DNA from: Alphaproteobacteria bacterium
GTDB taxonomy: Bacteria; Pseudomonadota; Alphaproteobacteria; DSM-16000; Inquilinaceae
NCBI GenBank assembly: GCA_028281925.1
Contig: JANQIX010000104.1
Span: 62,001-126,000 of the forward strand
Direction: 5' to 3'
Length of the DNA stretch: 64,000 nucleotides
Within the stretch, counting starts at the first letter, position 1. Each line of letters opens with the position of its first letter. Position numbers and translations under genes: made by a program. Below the pieces are notes generated by a model. It searched no databases, was not told the DNA's origin, and worked only from the letters and a program-made list of their open reading frames with translations. Of this stretch, positions 17,441 through 25,873 are shown piece by piece.

Positions 17441-18388
17441 TCAGCTTTCAACGACGTCCGATCGCGGTTCGTGGATGCGGCTGTCCAATCGCTCATCGTC
17501 GAGACCCGCCGGTTCCTGATGCAGGCTCACCTCGGCACCAGGGAAGGCCTGCTTCAGTGCCGTTTCGATGTCGTCCGCTATGGCATGCGCCTGTTCGAGC
17601 GTCAGGCTGCCGTCCAGTTCCAGATGCAGTTCGATGAACCGCGTGATGCCGGCACTGCGGGTGCGCAGGTCATGCACGCCCAGCGCACGCCCGTCGGCCA
17701 TCACAAGCGAGACGATACGCTTGCGATCCTCCGCCGGCAGCTCGCGGTCCATAAGGACGTCCAGAGACTCACGCCCGATGCCGGCGGCATTCCACAGCAT
17801 GTAGCCGGCAATCGCGATAGCAGCGATGGGGTCCACCCGTGCCTCGCCCGACCAAGCATAGATCGCCAAGGCTGCGATCACCGACAGGTTCATCAAGAGG
17901 TCGCCGCGATAGTTCAGGCTGATGGCATCGATCCCGACCGATCCGGTCCGGCGCACGACGTAGCGCTGAAAAATGACAAGCCCGAGGGTCAGCGTGATCG
18001 ACAGGATCATGACCGCGAGGCCGACTTCGGTGGCCGTGATCGGGCGCGGTGTGATCAGCCGTTCAATGGACTGGAAGATGATGATCAGCCCCGACCCTGC
18101 GATGAAGGCCATCTGTGCCAGCGCGCCCAGGGATTCGAACTTGCCATGACCGAAACGGTGCCCCTTGTCCGGCGGCCGCATGGCATGGCGCACCGTCACC
18201 ATGGTCAGCATGGCGGCGGCCACATCCAGCACGCTGTCCATCAGCGATGACAAGAGAGCGACCGAGCCGGTGAGCAGCCATGCCGCGAGTTTGGCCGCGG
18301 CCAAAGTGACGCTCACGGCAACGGCCGCCTGGCTGGCCTGGCGCCGCAGCCGCTCGGCCTCTTCCGTGCTGACGGGATGGTCGGTCAT
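17441..18388 (-). CDS. Cation diffusion facilitator, FieF type
   Basis: A 315-residue CDF metal/proton antiporter with six helices and a cytosolic C-terminal domain. It aligns by eye along its length with E. coli FieF (YiiP), including GHRFGHGKFESLGALAQ, FQRYVVRRTGS, the HDLRTR..G.TRFI..H block and FPGAEVSLHQEP. The transport-site Asp pair in helix 2 is kept (MDSVLD). In helix 5 the usual H-x3-D appears as NYRGD, that is Asn-x3-Asp, so the site reads DD-ND rather than DD-HD. This may change metal choice. It lies 15 nt after pdxH on the same strand, so the two are probably co-transcribed. Confidence 0.9.
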   Translation of the reverse strand: MTDHPVSTEEAERLRRQASQAAVAVSVTLAAAKLAAWLLTGSVALLSSLMDSVLDVAAAMLTMVTVRHAMRPPDKGHRFGHGKFESLGALAQMAFIAGSGLIIIFQSIERLITPRPITATEVGLAVMILSITLTLGLVIFQRYVVRRTGSVGIDAISLNYRGDLLMNLSVIAALAIYAWSGEARVDPIAAIAIAGYMLWNAAGIGRESLDVLMDRELPAEDRKRIVSLVMADGRALGVHDLRTRSAGITRFIELHLELDGSLTLEQAHAIADDIETALKQAFPGAEVSLHQEPAGLDDERLDSRIHEPRSDVVES

Positions 18389-18403
18389 GCCCTGCCGCCC
18401 GGC

Positions 18404-19015
18404 TCAGGGATAGACGCGTTCCGTTACCCAGGCATCGCCGTCTCGTCGGTAGATCAGGCGGTCGTGCAGTCGGAACGTCCGATCCAGCCAGAACTCGATC
18501 ACATCCGGGATCACCCGGTAGCCGGACCAATGCGGCGGCCGCGGCACGTCGCCGCCGGCATAGTCTCGCTCGAAGGCCTCGATTCGCTCCTCCAAAGCGG
18601 TGCGCGACGGCAGTGTGGTCGACTGCAGGGACGCCCAGGCGCCGATCTGCGACCCACGCGGCCGGGTGGCGAAATAGGCGTCCGCTTCCGCCTCGCTGAC
18701 AGGCTCAACCGGGCCGCGGGCGCGCACTTGACGCCTGAGCGACTTCCAATGAAAGCACAGACCGGCCTTGGCATTCTCGGCAAGCTGCCGCCCCTTGGGA
18801 CTTTCCGTGTTGGTGTAGAAGACAAAGCCCCGGTCATCGATTCCCTTCAGAAGGATCATGCGCACCGACGGCATGCCGTCGTGCCCCGCCGTCGCCACCG
18901 CCATGGCATTGGCATCGTTCGGCTCGCTGGCCTCCGCCTCGGCCATCCAGGTCTGGAACAGGGCAAACGGATCCTCGACCTCTCGAATCTCCGTAAGATC
19001 TGCGCTTGCGGTCAT
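18404..19015 (-). CDS. pdxH: Pyridoxamine 5'-phosphate oxidase
   Basis: A 203-residue FMN enzyme that oxidises PNP or PMP to pyridoxal phosphate, the last step of vitamin B6 salvage. It has the FMN-binding segment [42 protein letters not shown] (about 45-86), split by family-typical Arg and Lys contacts, and the C-terminal signature W....[13 protein letters not shown]...R.YP. ATG 19015 has GAGG upstream and fits the usual length; an ATG 15 nt earlier has no ribosome site. It leads a two-gene unit with the CDF exporter. Confidence 0.93.
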   Translation of the reverse strand: MTASADLTEIREVEDPFALFQTWMAEAEASEPNDANAMAVATAGHDGMPSVRMILLKGIDDRGFVFYTNTESPKGRQLAENAKAGLCFHWKSLRRQVRARGPVEPVSEAEADAYFATRPRGSQIGAWASLQSTTLPSRTALEERIEAFERDYAGGDVPRPPHWSGYRVIPDVIEFWLDRTFRLHDRLIYRRDGDAWVTERVYP

Positions 19016-19202
19016 TGCCTTGCCTCGCATCTGTTGGCAATTCTTTGTTAGGGGCTAGCCAACGATAGTGCGTGGTTGGGATTTCGGGCCAGTCTTCCGT
19101 ACGCCCAGCCGCCGATGATCTGTGAGATGCTGCCGGCACCGCCGACCGCGTGACCCGCCGCGGTGCGGACGGCTGTGCAGCAGGCGACCATGAGAAGTGC
19201 CG

Positions 19203-20075
19203 ATGCGCGATCCATACGATGCTCTGGGTGTCTCGCGGAGTGCCAGCGACGAGGAGATCAAGCAGGCCTACCGCCGGCTGGTCAAGGAATCGCATCCCGA
19301 CCTGAACCCGGGCGACCCGGTGCTTGAGCAGCGCTTCAAAGAAGTCACGTCGGCCTATGACCTGCTGCGCGACCGCGAGAAGCGCGAACGCTTCGATCGC
19401 GGCGAGATCGATGCCGAAGGCCAGCCCCGCGCCGCCTGGAACCACGCCCGACGGGGCCGGCGCCCAAACAGCCGCAAGGGGTTCAGCGCCCACGACATCT
19501 TCGAGGACATTTTCGGCCGCGGCGGGTTCAAGACGCGCGGCGCCGATCTGTCTTACACGCTGGCGGTCGACTTCCTGGAAGCCGTCAACGGCACGCGCAA
19601 GCGGCTGGTGCTGACCGACGGGCGGGAGATCGACGTGACCGTTCCGCCCGGAACCGACGACCGGCAGACGCTGAGGCTGAAGGGCCAAGGGACTGCGGGC
19701 ATGGGTGGCGGCGAGCCCGGCGACGCCTATGTAGAGGTGCGCGTCGAGCCGCACCCCCATTTCCGGCGCGACGGCGCGAATATCCACCTGGACGTCCCGG
19801 TGAGCCTGAAAGAGGCGGTGCTGGGTGCGTCGATCGCGGTGCCGACGGTGGGGGGCCGCGTCAATGTCAAGGTTCCCGCCGGGGCGAACACCGGCACGGT
19901 CTTGCGCCTGCGCGGCAAGGGCGTTCAGGGCAGAGGCGGCATTGCTGCGGGCGACCTTTACGTCACACTCAAGGTCGTGCTGCCCGATCCGCCGGACGCG
20001 GCGCTGACGGACTTCGTGCGCGGCTGGACGCCCAAAGGGCAGACGGACCCCCGCAAGAAAGCCGGCCTCACCTGA
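19203..20075 (+). CDS. DnaJ-class co-chaperone without zinc finger (CbpA-like)
   Basis: A 290-residue class B J-protein. The J domain spans about 1-68, with the DnaK-triggering HPD in KESHPDLNPGD. A basic linker and a G/F-poor hinge follow (about 69-110), then two beta-barrel client domains (about 120-285) with the repeated LTDGREIDVTVPPGTDDRQTLRLKGQG and VGGRVNVKVPAGANTGTVLRLRGKGVQ motifs. No CxxCxGxG zinc repeats occur. ATG 19203 is favoured over GTG 19197 for spacing from AGAAG. It sits alone; no dnaK or grpE is nearby. It ends 11 nt before a convergent gene. Confidence 0.92.
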   Translation: MRDPYDALGVSRSASDEEIKQAYRRLVKESHPDLNPGDPVLEQRFKEVTSAYDLLRDREKRERFDRGEIDAEGQPRAAWNHARRGRRPNSRKGFSAHDIFEDIFGRGGFKTRGADLSYTLAVDFLEAVNGTRKRLVLTDGREIDVTVPPGTDDRQTLRLKGQGTAGMGGGEPGDAYVEVRVEPHPHFRRDGANIHLDVPVSLKEAVLGASIAVPTVGGRVNVKVPAGANTGTVLRLRGKGVQGRGGIAAGDLYVTLKVVLPDPPDAALTDFVRGWTPKGQTDPRKKAGLT

Positions 20076-20086
20076 CAGTCGGCCCC

Positions 20087-21181
20087 TTATGGCTCCTTCG
20101 CCCGTCGCCGCTGCGGCGTCGGATCGATGTCGCCGGTGGCGGAGAGGAGGATCGCCACCGGCCGCGTATAAGGGAACTGTGCGAATACCGTCAGCATGAT
20201 GACGGTGATGGGCACGCAGAGAATGGCACCAACGACGCCCCACAGGCTGCCCCATGTCGCCAGGGCCAGCAGGATGACCAATGGGCTCAGGTTCAGCGAC
20301 CGCCCCATCAGGCGCGGCTCGACCACGCTGCCGACGACGATCTGAACGGCGGACAGGCCGACAAGCGCCATGATGAACGGCCCGAAAGCCCCGAACTGAA
20401 CCAAGGTCAGGGCGACGGGAAACGCCACGCCGAGGAACGACCCGACATAGGGGATGAAGTTCAGGACGAAGATCAGCACCGCCCAGAACCCGGCGAAATC
20501 CACCCCGATCAGGCCCATCACCAGCCAGCTGCCAGCCCCGATCAAGAGGCTCACAAAGGCCTTCAACACCAGGTACTGGCCGACCCTCTCGCTGATCGTA
20601 TGCAGCGTCTGCTGGATCCGCGCTGCCTTCTCCGCCGATCCGGCAAGCTTCGCCAGCTTTCTGGCAGCCGCCCTGCGTTCGGCAAGGATGAAGGCGACGT
20701 AAATGACGACAACGAAGAACCCGATCAGCATGGACGAGAGGATGCCCACCAGATTGGTGACCGCGGCCTGCGGGCTGATCTGTTGGAAAATCTGCTCGCG
20801 GATCCGCGGCAGGGACGGCAGTTCTTCCACGTCCAAGAGACTGGCGACGGAGAGGATCAGGCCCTGAAGATTCTCCTCATACGTTCCAGCTGCCGCCTGG
20901 ACCTGCGCAACGTTGTTGGCGATCAACCGCGCCAGCCCCCAGATGACGATCAGGACCACCAGGAACGACAGAGTGTGCGCCGCCCAGGGCGGTAGGCGGA
21001 TGCCCGATACGGACAGCCGGCCGAACCACTCCGCCATGGTCCACAGCACATACGCGATCAGCAGCGCCGTTACCAATGGCACCAGGATCGGGCGCCCGAC
21101 ATGGATCAGCCATCCGAAAAGCACAGCCAGCGCGACACCGAGGAACAGCCGCAGTAAAGGTGTTGTCATGACCAGTCGCAT
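20087..21181 (-). CDS. AI-2E transporter family (PerM/YdiK) membrane protein
   Basis: A 364-residue membrane protein with about eight helices: two at the N-terminus (LLRLFLGVALAVLFGWLIHVGRPILVPLVTALLIAYVLW), a central amphipathic segment, then a block of helices. The family signature around GFWAVLIFVLNFIPYVGSFLGVAFPVALTLVQFG is present. Members were named for autoinducer-2 export, but most act as ion or solute permeases of unknown substrate. The start is uncertain: ATG 21181 or 21169 both fit and neither has a strong ribosome site, and the frame is open to 21313. It converges on the dnaJ-like gene. Confidence 0.85.
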   Translation of the reverse strand: MRLVMTTPLLRLFLGVALAVLFGWLIHVGRPILVPLVTALLIAYVLWTMAEWFGRLSVSGIRLPPWAAHTLSFLVVLIVIWGLARLIANNVAQVQAAAGTYEENLQGLILSVASLLDVEELPSLPRIREQIFQQISPQAAVTNLVGILSSMLIGFFVVVIYVAFILAERRAAARKLAKLAGSAEKAARIQQTLHTISERVGQYLVLKAFVSLLIGAGSWLVMGLIGVDFAGFWAVLIFVLNFIPYVGSFLGVAFPVALTLVQFGAFGPFIMALVGLSAVQIVVGSVVEPRLMGRSLNLSPLVILLALATWGSLWGVVGAILCVPITVIMLTVFAQFPYTRPVAILLSATGDIDPTPQRRRAKEP

Positions 21182-21547
21182 TAATTCTGGTTGAGGTGTC
21201 GGTGGTGAATGATAGCACGCCCGATGATTGACCGGCATCCGGTTGCAGCCCGCATTCCATTCTTCCAACGGGAAGAGTCTTAAAAGGATATTTGGGAAAC
21301 AAACCGGCAGCACTCGTAATTATATTGCGCTGTACCTATATAGTGCGGTCATTAACTTATTCTTAGGGCGATTTATGGAAACAATGAGCAACATGAACGA
21401 CCGATCGTTGCGTCGATCCTCAGCCAAGACGGGTCGTTGAGCAATCGAGAGGCATCCCGTGGGAGAGAGACTCCACAGCCGCCAACGCGGCCATAGCCAC
21501 ATCGCGCGGCCTCGCAATCCGGCCCCTCAGCGCGACGGAGAAGTGCA

Positions 21548-23236
21548 ATGTTGAGCAATCGCACAATTGGCCAGCGGCTGCTGCTGCTCGTCCTTGTCAG
21601 TGTCATCAGTCTGGTGGCGCTGTCCGTCGCGGGTCTGCTGGCCCACCGCGAAAGCCTGTTCGCCGACCGGAGGGTCAAGACGCAGAATGTGGTCGAAGTC
21701 GCGAGCTCCGTGATCAACCATTATGTGCAGTTGGCCGAAGCCGGCGAGATTTCTCAGGAGGAAGCACAGGCATCCGCCCTCGCCGACGTTGAAGCGCTGC
21801 GCTACGAAGGTGAGAGCAACTACTTCTGGGTGCACGATCACGGCCCCACAATGCTGATGCATGCCCTCAAACCCCAACTCAACGGGCAGGACATCAGCGG
21901 CGCAGAGGACACCAACGGCGTCCCGCTGTTCGTCGAGATGGTCGCGGTCGTTGAGGCCGAGGGCAGCGGCTTCGTCGCCTATGACTGGCAGAATCCCGGG
22001 GAGGAGGCGCCGAGGCCCAAGATCTCATTCGTGCAGGGCATCCCTGAATGGGGTTGGATCGTCGGGTCCGGCATCTATGTCGACGACGTCAATGCCGTGT
22101 TCTGGAACGCCGCCGTGATTGCGATCGGCGCAATTGTCACTGTCCTCGCAGTGATGGGGGGCGTGGCATGGTCGATCGGCCGCGGCATTTCGCTGCCAAT
22201 TCGCACCGTGACCGAGCGCATGGACCAGCTCGCGACTGGCAACCTGGAGATCGAGGTGCCCTTCACCGAACGGAAGGACGAGGTTGGGGGATTGGCGAGA
22301 TCGCTGGCAATCTTCAAGGACAACGCCCTCAAGATGGAAGAGATGCGCCGCGTTCAGGCCGAAACCGAGCAGCGGGCCTCTGCGGATAGGCATCAGGCAC
22401 GGCTGGCAATGGCCGACGATCTGGAGACCAGCGTGAAGGGAATGATCGAAAGCCTCGGTAGCGCGAGCACAGAGTTGAGCGAGACGGCCCGCGCCATGAC
22501 CGGTATCGCCGACACCACCTCGCAGAAGGCGGTGACCGTTGCCACGGGGTCGGAAGAAACGTCCCAAAGCGTCCAGACAGTTGCCGCCGCGACCGAAGAG
22601 CTGAACTCTTCCGTGGGCGAGATCGGCCGCCAGATCACGACCACGGCCGGTGTGTCCGCCGATGCCGTGGAAAAAGCGCGTAGCGCGAACGACAGCGTGA
22701 AGGGACTGTCGGAGGCGTCTGAGAAGATCGGCGAGGTCGTGCAGTTGATCGCCAGTATCGCAGAGCAGACCAACCTTCTGGCCTTGAATGCGACGATTGA
22801 GGCCGCCCGTGCCGGCGATGCCGGCAAAGGATTTGCGGTCGTCGCGTCCGAGGTCAAAGCGCTTGCGGACCAGACGGCCAAGGCGACAGACGAGATCGGC
22901 CAGCAGATCCAATCGATGCAATCGGCGACGGCCAGCACGGTGAACGTCATCGGAGAGATTGGAGAGGTGATCGATCAGATCAGCGCATCGGCTTCCGCGG
23001 TGGCTGCCGCAATCGAACAGCAGACGGCCGCGACACAAGAGATCGCCCGCAACATCGAGCAAGCTGCCTCAGGTGCGGACACGGTCACGCGCAACATCTC
23101 CGACGTCAGCCAAGCGGCCGGCCAGACGGGCGACAGCGCCGGCGTCGTGCTGGAGTCCTCAGAACAGCTCTCACGCATCTCCGCCGATGTGGGGCGCGAA
23201 GTGGACGCCTTCCTTGCCAAGATCCGGGCTGCCTGA
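21548..23236 (+). CDS. Methyl-accepting chemotaxis protein with single Cache sensor
   Basis: A 562-residue chemoreceptor. Helix 1 spans about 8-32. A periplasmic sCache_2-type domain spans about 33-185 ([15 protein letters not shown] and [21 protein letters not shown] are its hallmarks). Helix 2 spans about 186-210. A HAMP domain follows ([40 protein letters not shown], about 213-256), then a long coiled coil. The kinase-contact tip reads [34 protein letters not shown] (about 400-433). ATG 21548 follows GGAGAAG. This fits a motile cell with the flagellar genes at the right end. A perfect inverted repeat terminator follows. Confidence 0.95.
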   Translation: MLSNRTIGQRLLLLVLVSVISLVALSVAGLLAHRESLFADRRVKTQNVVEVASSVINHYVQLAEAGEISQEEAQASALADVEALRYEGESNYFWVHDHGPTMLMHALKPQLNGQDISGAEDTNGVPLFVEMVAVVEAEGSGFVAYDWQNPGEEAPRPKISFVQGIPEWGWIVGSGIYVDDVNAVFWNAAVIAIGAIVTVLAVMGGVAWSIGRGISLPIRTVTERMDQLATGNLEIEVPFTERKDEVGGLARSLAIFKDNALKMEEMRRVQAETEQRASADRHQARLAMADDLETSVKGMIESLGSASTELSETARAMTGIADTTSQKAVTVATGSEETSQSVQTVAAATEELNSSVGEIGRQITTTAGVSADAVEKARSANDSVKGLSEASEKIGEVVQLIASIAEQTNLLALNATIEAARAGDAGKGFAVVASEVKALADQTAKATDEIGQQIQSMQSATASTVNVIGEIGEVIDQISASASAVAAAIEQQTAATQEIARNIEQAASGADTVTRNISDVSQAAGQTGDSAGVVLESSEQLSRISADVGREVDAFLAKIRAA

Positions 23237-23255
23237 CCGAAACGGTAGGCGACAG

Positions 23256-23287
23256 GTTGTGGCCGGGGGTGGTACTCCGGCCACAAC
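23256..23287 (+). terminator. Hairpin after the chemoreceptor gene
   Basis: Perfect 11-bp inverted repeat, arms GTTGTGGCCGG (23256-23266) and CCGGCCACAAC (23277-23287), 10-nt loop, 19 nt after the stop. No T-run follows, so it may be a Rho-assisted or 3'-end-protecting structure rather than a classic intrinsic terminator. Confidence 0.6.
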
Positions 23288-23455
23288 GTGATCAGCACTT
23301 CCCACGCCGCAGTATCCCGCGCCTGAGCAGTTAGAGACATTTCCGCAGCCTTGCGGCAAGCTGCCGCGCGGCACAAGTCGGCCTCAGCCTTGACTTCACG
23401 TTCGAAGCATTACTAGGTCACGATAATGCAGCGTTAAATATTGAGTAACCTTAGC

Positions 23456-23471
23456 GAACAACTGTTTGTTC
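23456..23471. promoter_or_regulatory. Inverted repeat GAACAA-N4-TTGTTC
   Basis: Perfect 6-bp arms GAACAA and TTGTTC around CTGT, in the AT-rich stretch upstream of the small frame at 23612. It looks like an operator. The cognate regulator is unknown. Confidence 0.45.
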
Positions 23472-23482
23472 CTATTTTGTTC

Positions 23483-23499
23483 TGATATCAATGATATCA
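23483..23499. promoter_or_regulatory. Double palindrome TGATATCA-A-TGATATCA
   Basis: Two copies of the 8-bp palindrome TGATATCA separated by one base, so the 17-mer is itself symmetric. It lies 11 nt beyond the GAACAA repeat and about 110 nt before the small frame at 23612. Probable protein-binding site; nothing in the sequence names the protein. Confidence 0.5.
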
Positions 23500-23611
23500 A
23501 CCAGTTAGCGTGAGCGCCTTGAACAAAAACTCATAAGTAACAAGGGGTTAACTATGTATATCTGTTCACATCATCGATCGTCTTAGGTATAGTCCAGGAA
23601 AGACGACAGAT

Positions 23612-23815
23612 GTGAACGACGTCATGCAGTACCATCGGATTGCAAGAAATGCCATCGATGCAGCGCAGTGCCTAAGGGCATCGTCGGCTGATCACGGCGG
23701 CGCCGACACGCAGAAGCTGCAACTCGCAGAATTCTTAGAAAGCGTAGCAAAAGACTTGATGGCGCCTTGTCATTACACGGCTAACTTTGGAATCGATCTA
23801 TCCTCGGGCAAATAG
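23612..23815 (+). CDS. Small hypothetical protein (67 aa)
   Basis: A GTG-started frame of 67 codons with AGGAAAG upstream, preceded by AT-rich DNA with operator-like palindromes. The product is soluble and mostly helical (YHRIARNAIDAAQCLRASS, then KLQLAEFLESVAKDL), with two Cys. I do not recognise it. The codon choice is less GC-biased than its neighbours, which fits foreign origin. Support is moderate: context and ribosome site, but no family. Confidence 0.4.
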   Translation: MNDVMQYHRIARNAIDAAQCLRASSADHGGADTQKLQLAEFLESVAKDLMAPCHYTANFGIDLSSGK

Positions 23816-23853
23816 GCCACGCTTGGCCGATAAGGGTAGTTGATCCACCTCCA

Positions 23854-24075
23854 TCACCCCCCTGACTTTATCACAGCCACCGCCCCGAGCGCTTGCGCCG
23901 AGGCCTGGAGTTCGGCCGCGACCAGGTCGGAAGCGATGGCGACGGTCGTGCGGAAGGCATGGCTCAGGATAAAGACCATGGTCAGCGCGGCGAGCATTAG
24001 CGCTACGCGGGCGGGGCCGCGAGCGACGGTCACCTCTCCGTCCGTTACCGTGATCCCCCTTGCACAGGCCAACAA
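23854..24075 (-). pseudogene. MFS transporter N-terminal remnant
   Basis: The minus-strand frame reads ARVALMLAALTMVFILSHAFRTTVAIASDLVAAELQASAQALGAVAV and then stops. This matches the first helix and loop of alphaproteobacterial MFS permeases, whose usual form is F(L)S..FRT..A..A..L..EL.L....LG. The remaining ten or so helices are absent; the frame ends after about 73 residues. No ATG and no good ribosome site precede it. I read it as the stump of a deleted transporter gene. Confidence 0.5.
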
Positions 24076-24143
24076 CGGGGTGGCACCGCATCAACGCCTC
24101 CCGGCGGGCACGAGCGGAACGTAGCGGCCCACGCCCTGCCAAC

Positions 24144-24662
24144 TCATGTAACGGCGAAGACGCGATGGATGGGGCCGCCGTCGCCGGTTCTGGACTTGGT
24201 CACGGCGATAATGTTGTTGAGCCAGGCATAGCGCGCATCACCGGTTTCAAATTGGGGTGCCGCGCGGAAGTAGTAGCGCCAAGCGCCTGCCGGATCGTCC
24301 GGCTTTTCAAGATCGAGGGCATACCCCGCGTCTTCCGGCGCCGACCAGAACCGGCCTTGCCAATGAAGATAGAGCAAGGCGTTGTCCTGCGTTTCCAGGC
24401 AGAAGCGTACGTCCAGCGCGCCCGTTCCATCCGAGCGGATGCGTATCCAGTCAGCACCTGCGTCCGGCACTACGCGCCCGCGCAAGTGAGGCCCTTCGAA
24501 CGTGCCGCCCTTCACCAGGAAGATCACGCGGTTGCCGTCGGGTGTTTGCCCAACGTCCATCGCCGGAAGATGAAGTTTCACACGCGCTTCGAACAGGAAT
24601 TTCAGACCCGGCGGACTGTCCGCGTCCCAACCGGCCTCGTTCGCTTTCAGGCTGTCAAGCAT
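24144..24662 (-). CDS. DUF3237 family protein
   Basis: A 172-residue soluble protein of the DUF3237 family (lipocalin-like beta barrel). Family hallmarks are LKFLFEARVKLHLPAMDVGQTPDGNRVIFLVKGGTFEGPHLRGRVVPDAGADW split by short loops, LETQDNALLYLHWQGR, and the C-terminal YYFRAAPQFETGDARYAWLNNIIAV. No enzymatic role is established. It follows the SnoaL-like gene by 15 nt on the same strand, so both are likely under the MarR regulator encoded divergently at 25257. The pairing suggests a small catabolic or detoxifying unit for an aromatic or polyketide-like ligand, as inference. Confidence 0.85.
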   Translation of the reverse strand: MLDSLKANEAGWDADSPPGLKFLFEARVKLHLPAMDVGQTPDGNRVIFLVKGGTFEGPHLRGRVVPDAGADWIRIRSDGTGALDVRFCLETQDNALLYLHWQGRFWSAPEDAGYALDLEKPDDPAGAWRYYFRAAPQFETGDARYAWLNNIIAVTKSRTGDGGPIHRVFAVT

Positions 24663-24677
24663 ATCGCTGTATCCGGC

Positions 24678-25151
24678 TCATGCCGCCGCTGATTGCGGCG
24701 AAGAGCCGAAGACGTTCTTCCACATGCCGTCGATGGAAATGCCAGACTGGGCTGCGATCTGCGCCAGATCGCACATGAAATGCTCGGTTGCGATCAGATT
24801 GTCCTTGAACGTCATACGGATTGTCACCGGGATCTCGATCAGGCGACCGTTGGGCGGCATACCATTCGCATCGCTCGCATCGGCAGCCATCGTCATACGG
24901 ACCGTGCCCCAACCGACGAGGTATTCGCCGTCGGCGACGTGGCCTTCGAAGCTCACTTCGTAATCCGGATAACTGGCGAAGAAATGCGTGAGAAGAGCCG
25001 CATTGTGTTCCTTACCGCGGGCGACTGCGCCCCAGGCCGGAGAGGTCAGTTCGATATCGTCGTGCATGAAAGTGAGAGCGGCGGCGACATCCTGCCGGTT
25101 CTTGGCGGCGCCCAGTCCGGCGGCGAGTTCGTACATGCGTTCGGGAGTCAT
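24678..25151 (-). CDS. SnoaL-like / NTF2-fold protein
   Basis: A 157-residue protein of the cone-shaped NTF2/SnoaL fold. The opening helix ERMYELAAGLGAAKNRQDVAAALTFMHDDIELTSPAWG, with D and E lining the pocket, and the later HFFASYPDYEVSFEGHVADGEYLVGWGTVRM and IPVTIRMTFKDNLIATEHFMCDL strands are typical. Members are small hydrolases, isomerases or ligand carriers. ATG 25151 fits the fold; the frame extends to 25193 without a better start. A TATAAT-type -10 on the minus strand overlaps a MarR operator just upstream. First gene of a two-gene unit with DUF3237. Confidence 0.8.
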   Translation of the reverse strand: MTPERMYELAAGLGAAKNRQDVAAALTFMHDDIELTSPAWGAVARGKEHNAALLTHFFASYPDYEVSFEGHVADGEYLVGWGTVRMTMAADASDANGMPPNGRLIEIPVTIRMTFKDNLIATEHFMCDLAQIAAQSGISIDGMWKNVFGSSPQSAAA

Positions 25152-25182
25152 AGCTACGCCCCATCTAGTCATTCCACAAACC

Positions 25183-25213
25183 ATTATATGCATAACGCAT
25201 ACATACGAAGCAA
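25183..25213 (-). promoter_or_regulatory. Promoter of the SnoaL-like/DUF3237 unit
   Basis: Minus strand: TTGCTT (25213-25208) and a perfect TATAAT (25188-25183) with a 19-nt spacer. The start point would be about 30 nt before the ATG at 25151. The -10 overlaps the left end of operator 25187-25201, so regulator binding should block polymerase. Confidence 0.5.
25187..25201. promoter_or_regulatory. MarR operator 1
   Basis: Perfect inverted repeat TATGC-ATAAC-GCATA. Its half-sites and 5-nt spacing are identical to those of the site at 25232-25246, and the centres are 45 bp apart. It covers the -10 region of the minus-strand promoter. Confidence 0.7.
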
Positions 25214-25231
25214 CCCTGCAATTGTTAAACC

Positions 25232-25246
25232 TATGCGGCGCGCATA
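25232..25246. promoter_or_regulatory. MarR operator 2
   Basis: Perfect inverted repeat TATGC-GGCGC-GCATA, the same half-sites as 25187-25201. It lies just before the marR start at 25257 and between a possible -35 (TTGTTA, 25222-25227) and -10 (TACATT, 25245-25250), so it would serve autorepression. Confidence 0.7.
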
Positions 25247-25256
25247 CATTGCCGAC

Positions 25257-25751
25257 ATGGACCGCACGACAAACCTGCTTGGTGCGCTTGCCCTCGCGAT
25301 CACCGACCGGATCAAGTCCGGCATGAAGAAGACATTCGATCGCTCCGGAGAAACGGCTGCGGCAATCGTCGTTCTTGGATATGCGCCTGGGCTGTCTGTC
25401 GAAATTCTTCGCCAGGTTCTCGATCTCTCACATCCAGGCACCGTGCGTTTGATCGACCGGCTGGAAGAGGACGGCCTTGTCGAACGACGCAAGGCCGCAG
25501 ATGGCCGAGCCGTTGCGCTGCATCTGACACCAAACGGCGGCGAGCTACGTCAGCAGCTAATGGACCGTCGTCTCGATATGTTGGAAGCGGCCCTCAAGGG
25601 GCTCACCGATGACGAGCGGCTGGTTCTCGGCAACTTGCTCGCGAAAGTCCTGACGAACCTGCCGGAAACCGAAATGGCAAAACATCGCATTTGCCGCCTT
25701 TGTGCCGTCCGGACGTGCCGCGACTGCCCTATTCCGGGCCGAGCGATCTGA
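25257..25751 (+). CDS. MarR-family transcriptional regulator
   Basis: A 164-residue winged-helix repressor. Recognition region: ILRQVLDLSHPGTVRLIDRLEEDGLVERRKAADGRAVALHLTPNGGE, with the wing Asp-Gly-Arg of the family (about residues 50-95). A Cys-rich C-terminal tail CRLCAVRTCRDCP (CxxC-x4-CxxC) is not usual for MarR and could bind metal or sense oxidants. The start at 25257 is preferred to an ATG at 25233, which lies inside operator 2. If the proposed -10 at 25245 is right, the message would be almost leaderless. It is divergent from the SnoaL-like gene it probably represses. Confidence 0.88.
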   Translation: MDRTTNLLGALALAITDRIKSGMKKTFDRSGETAAAIVVLGYAPGLSVEILRQVLDLSHPGTVRLIDRLEEDGLVERRKAADGRAVALHLTPNGGELRQQLMDRRLDMLEAALKGLTDDERLVLGNLLAKVLTNLPETEMAKHRICRLCAVRTCRDCPIPGRAI

Positions 25752-25759
25752 CTGGACAT

Positions 25760-25873
25760 CTAGGCGTGCGCCTCCTCCACGATCCAGAGCTTCTCCTCAT
25801 CTGACCAGAACCGCTGCAGACGCCCCACCAGAACCTCGCCCGCCGACAGTGTCCATTTTCCGCCAATGCACAC
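25760..25873 (-). mobile_element. Transposase N-terminal remnant (IS66/IS3 OrfA-like)
   Basis: The minus-strand frame reads GEVLVGRLQRFWSDEEKLWIVEEAHA and then TAG. The stretch R-RFWSDEEKLxIVEEA is the start of the helix-turn-helix of IS66 TnpA and IS3-type OrfA proteins. Only about 37 codons remain. The upstream GGAAAATGGACACTG resembles IS end sequence. No other transposase part is found nearby, so this is a decayed fragment. It supports past insertion in this disturbed patch. Confidence 0.5.

Larger units (their letters stand above)
23288..23611. other. AT-rich regulatory-looking intergenic region
   Basis: No gene seen. Base composition from about 23390 to 23600 is far richer in A and T than the surroundings. 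It carries two separate inverted repeats (23456-23471 and 23483-23499) and a run near 23434-23449 resembling a CtrA box (TTAA-N7-GTAAC). It probably serves the small frame starting at 23612. Confidence 0.5.

Noticed and set aside
23434-23449. CtrA box TTAA-N7-GTAAC
   Set aside because: One mismatch in the second half-site in AT-rich DNA, with no known CtrA target gene next to it; too weak to claim.
25233-25256. ATG 25233 as marR start
   Set aside because: It lies inside the perfect operator repeat 25232-25246; ATG 25257 gives a normal MarR N-terminus.
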